Part shown: positions 5,927-7,716 of the stretch, one piece after another | How the letters are laid out: the number at the start of each line of letters is the position of its first letter | Numbering within the stretch: the stretch's first letter is position 1 | Assembly (NCBI GenBank): GCA_016215145.1 | Contig: JACRLA010000172.1 | Coordinates: forward strand, 1-7,716 | Origin: Chloroflexota bacterium | GTDB taxonomy: Bacteria; Chloroflexota; Anaerolineae; Anaerolineales; VGOW01 | DNA length: 7,716 nt | Reading direction: 5' to 3' | Translations under genes and position numbers: made by a program | Notes under the pieces: model-generated | Database searches by the model: none | Told to the model about the DNA's origin: nothing | Seen by the model: only the letters and a program-made list of their open reading frames with translations

Positions 5927-7157
5927 ATGCCTGCGATCAACAACGACCTCCGCCAACGGTTGCGCCGTCTTGGCGTGCAGCGTGGTGCAAAGGGGATGCC
6001 GCCAGCCGCTCCCAAAGCGCGGGGGCGTGATTCCGTTCCCGCGCCGATTGAATCAGTGGTCAACGGGCGCGAAGAGCAAACCAAACACGGCTCCTATTTT
6101 TTAATCGAAAACGAATATGATCTCGATCACAAACACGGCATTCGATCTTTAGGCGATTGGCTTCACTGTGATCTCGCCACCACCATCCGCTTGAGTCAAA
6201 AAGAAATTGACGATCTCTCCAAGTTTGCCTTCTTTGATATTGAAACTACCGGGCTTGCCGGTGGGGCTGGCACACTCGCCTTCTTAATCGGAGTCGGCGT
6301 CATTGAAGAAGATCGTTACGTCCTGCGTCAATATTTTTTGCGCGATCCATCGGAAGAAGCGGCGATGTTGTTCGCTCTTGAATCCATGTTGAAAGATCGA
6401 ATCGGCGTGGTCACTTACAACGGGCGCTCGTTTGATGTGCCGATTGTGGAATCCCGATTCGTAATGTCGCGCCGCCGATTCAATTTCCGCGCCATGCCCA
6501 ATCTTGATCTACTACCGTTTGCCCGCCGCTTGTGGAAATTGCTCGCTCGGCACATTGGAGAAAACGGTGCTGGGCAGTGAACGCGGCGACGATGATGTGC
6601 CGGGTATGTTGATCCCGCAGATGTACGTAGAGTATTTGCGAACGGGCGATGCCAACGAAATGAAGCGCGTGATCTATCACAACGCGCAAGATATTCTTTC
6701 GATGACCGCGTTGGCTTCACACATCGTAGATATTTTTGCCGACCCGCTCACGCCGAAACGATCTGGCGACGAATGTTTGCGACTCGCTTTGTGGCACGAC
6801 GACAATGCGCGCGTTGACGAAGCGGAAGTGGCGTATAAAGCTGCGCGGCAAAGACGGCTGACCGACGCATCGGCGTTGGTGTTGTATCAACGGTATGGGG
6901 CATTTCTCAAAAAAGAAAATCGCCGCGCCGAGGCGGTATCCCTTTGGGAGTCGTGGGCTGATCTCGATTCATCTGATCCCGAACCGTGCATTGAACTTTC
7001 AAAATTTTATGAATGGGAAACGAAGGAAATAAAAGAAGCGAAGGAATGGGCGAGCCGCGCGATGATGTGTTTGACTCACTGGCGAAAAGATTGGCGGCGG
7101 GATGAAGTGTGGAATGAAGTGAAGCATCGGCTTGAAAGATTAAAGGCGAAGGGATGA
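5927..7157 (+). pseudogene. YprB-like RNase H-fold DEDDh exonuclease with TPR-like tail, frameshifted
   Basis: Two frames together encode one protein of the YprB ribonuclease H-like family. Frame one (5927 to about 6538) has FFDIETTGL with Asp104 and Glu106, and YNGRSFDVP with Asp170. It then runs off after PFARRLWK and stops at 6580. The second frame resumes at about 6540 with CSLGTLEKTVLG and continues to the stop at 7157. It contains YHNAQDI, with the motif III His (codon 6678) and Asp (codon 6690), followed by a helical TPR-like region (about 6760-7130). Thus the four acidic residues and the His of a DEDDh exonuclease are all present but split between frames. Family members usually have several residues between the LW and CxLG segments; here they are almost absent, so a small deletion or an assembly error is likely. 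The ATG at 5927 gives a basic helical N-terminus (LRQRLRRLGVQRG). The natural substrate is unknown; if read as is, only an inactive 217-residue fragment results. Confidence 0.85.
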
Positions 7158-7161
7158 GCGT

Positions 7162-7195
7162 ATGAAGGGGATGATTATATTTTCATCCCCTTCAT
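7162..7195. terminator. Stem-loop between the exonuclease and delta-prime genes
   Basis: ATGAAGGGGATGA (7162-7174) and its exact reverse complement (7183-7195) form a 13-bp stem with an 8-nt AT-rich loop. No T-run follows, so termination is uncertain. The gap between the genes is only 65 bp, so the hairpin may instead sit inside a shared transcript and affect stability. Confidence 0.4.
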
Positions 7196-7213
7196 CCCGT
7201 TCACCCGTTCAGG
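7182..7213. repeat. Short degenerate TTCAYCCCN repeat
   Basis: Units TTCATCCCC (7182-7190) and TTCATCCCG (7191-7199) are followed by the shorter TTCACCCG (7200-7207) and TTCAGG. The array overlaps the right arm of the stem-loop and ends nine bases before the ATG of the delta-prime gene. It is a third low-complexity intergenic array in this window, with a period near 9 rather than 7. Confidence 0.5.
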
Positions 7214-7222
7214 TTTTAAAGA

Positions 7223-7716
7223 ATGTCTAACTGGAACCTCATCGGTCACGAACACCAAGTTAACTCGCTGATGCGCGATATCAAAACAGATCGCTTGCGT
7301 CATGCGTATCTCATCGCGGGTGCGGCGGGCGTGGGCAAACGCACGTTGGCGATTGCCTTTATCAAAGCGGTGTTGTGCCAAAATGCAAACGCGCCGTGTG
7401 GCGAGTGTCGCTCGTGCAAATTAATTGATGGCGGGAATCATCCCGACGTGATCACCGTGGCGCCGTTGATCAGCGGCAAGGTGGTTAAGACCGAGAAGAT
7501 CGTCGTGGATCGAATCCGTGAATTGATCCGCGCGTTGAACCTTAAACCGGTTGAGGCGAGTCGCAAGGTGGTGTTGATCACAAACTTTGAAACCGCCAAC
7601 GAAGAATCATCTAACGCTTTTTTGAAAACGCTCGAAGAACCGCCGGGTAACGCGCTGTTGATCTTGACGACGGATGTTCCCGAAATGCTTTTAGCGACAA
7701 TTAAATCTCGGTGTGA
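7223..7716 (+). CDS. holB: DNA polymerase III delta-prime subunit (clamp loader), C-terminus cut by window edge
   Basis: The visible 164 residues match the AAA+ core of the bacterial clamp-loader delta-prime/DnaX family, which helps load the sliding clamp onto primed DNA. WNLIGHEHQVNSL at the start is typical of the family. A P-loop, GAAGVGKRT, sits at 33-41. Four cysteines (Cys52, Cys59, Cys62, Cys65) form the zinc-binding module of DnaX/delta-prime proteins. The Walker B-like region is VVLITNFETANEESSNAFLKTLEEPP, lacking the acidic pair of an active ATPase, which favours delta-prime over DnaX, although the P-loop itself looks intact. The visible part ends at SRC (162-164), the arginine-finger motif. 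The ATG at 7223 gives the family N-terminus; only a weak AGG lies before it. The collar domain lies past the right edge. Confidence 0.93.
   Translation, partial: MSNWNLIGHEHQVNSLMRDIKTDRLRHAYLIAGAAGVGKRTLAIAFIKAVLCQNANAPCGECRSCKLIDGGNHPDVITVAPLISGKVVKTEKIVVDRIRELIRALNLKPVEASRKVVLITNFETANEESSNAFLKTLEEPPGNALLILTTDVPEMLLATIKSRC

Noticed and set aside
6533..6545. Programmed ribosomal frameshifting in the exonuclease gene
   Set aside because: The site TGG AAA TTG C shows no standard slippery heptamer or +1 stop-codon context, and residues expected in the linker are missing, so deletion or assembly error is the simpler reading.

Overview
The window looks like the chromosome of a free-living bacterium, most likely a Chloroflexota member related to Anaerolineae. 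This is an inference. It rests on the adaptor lipoprotein with a Thr-Pro linker after its lipobox, the short heptameric repeat tracts and a CATTGCGAG-type palindromic repeat between genes, a YprB-like exonuclease directly before a DNA polymerase III delta-prime gene, and moderately high GC. No phage, transposase, CRISPR, tRNA or rRNA is visible.

Left half (1-3370, minus strand): an efflux-type ABC cassette. Transcription runs right to left: a PadR-family regulator (3370-2780), a MacB/LolD-type ABC ATPase (2736-2002), an HlyD/MacA-type membrane-fusion lipoprotein (1968-604), a 120-bp palindromic repeat (589-470), then a second, paralogous ABC ATPase (426 to beyond the left edge). The permease is not in the window and is expected further left. 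A good sigma70-type promoter with an overlapping palindrome precedes the PadR gene, which fits autoregulation of an exporter operon by its first gene.

Centre (3371-5830): a 327-bp divergent intergenic region, then a 710-residue plus-strand protein. Its N-terminus is a metallo-beta-lactamase-fold hydrolase with all metal ligands, its middle is STAS-like, and its C-terminus is a Hanks-type protein-kinase fold whose catalytic residues are mostly replaced, so probably a pseudokinase. This is the most unusual gene in the window.

Right part (5831-7716, plus strand): a 7-bp-periodic tract folding into two hairpins leads into a TATAAT box that places the predicted transcription start on the A of the next ATG, suggesting a leaderless mRNA. 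That gene is a DEDDh (YprB-like) RNase H-fold exonuclease with a helical TPR-like tail, but it is broken by a frameshift near 6539. A second hairpin follows, then the first 164 codons of the DNA polymerase III delta-prime subunit (clamp loader), cut by the right edge.
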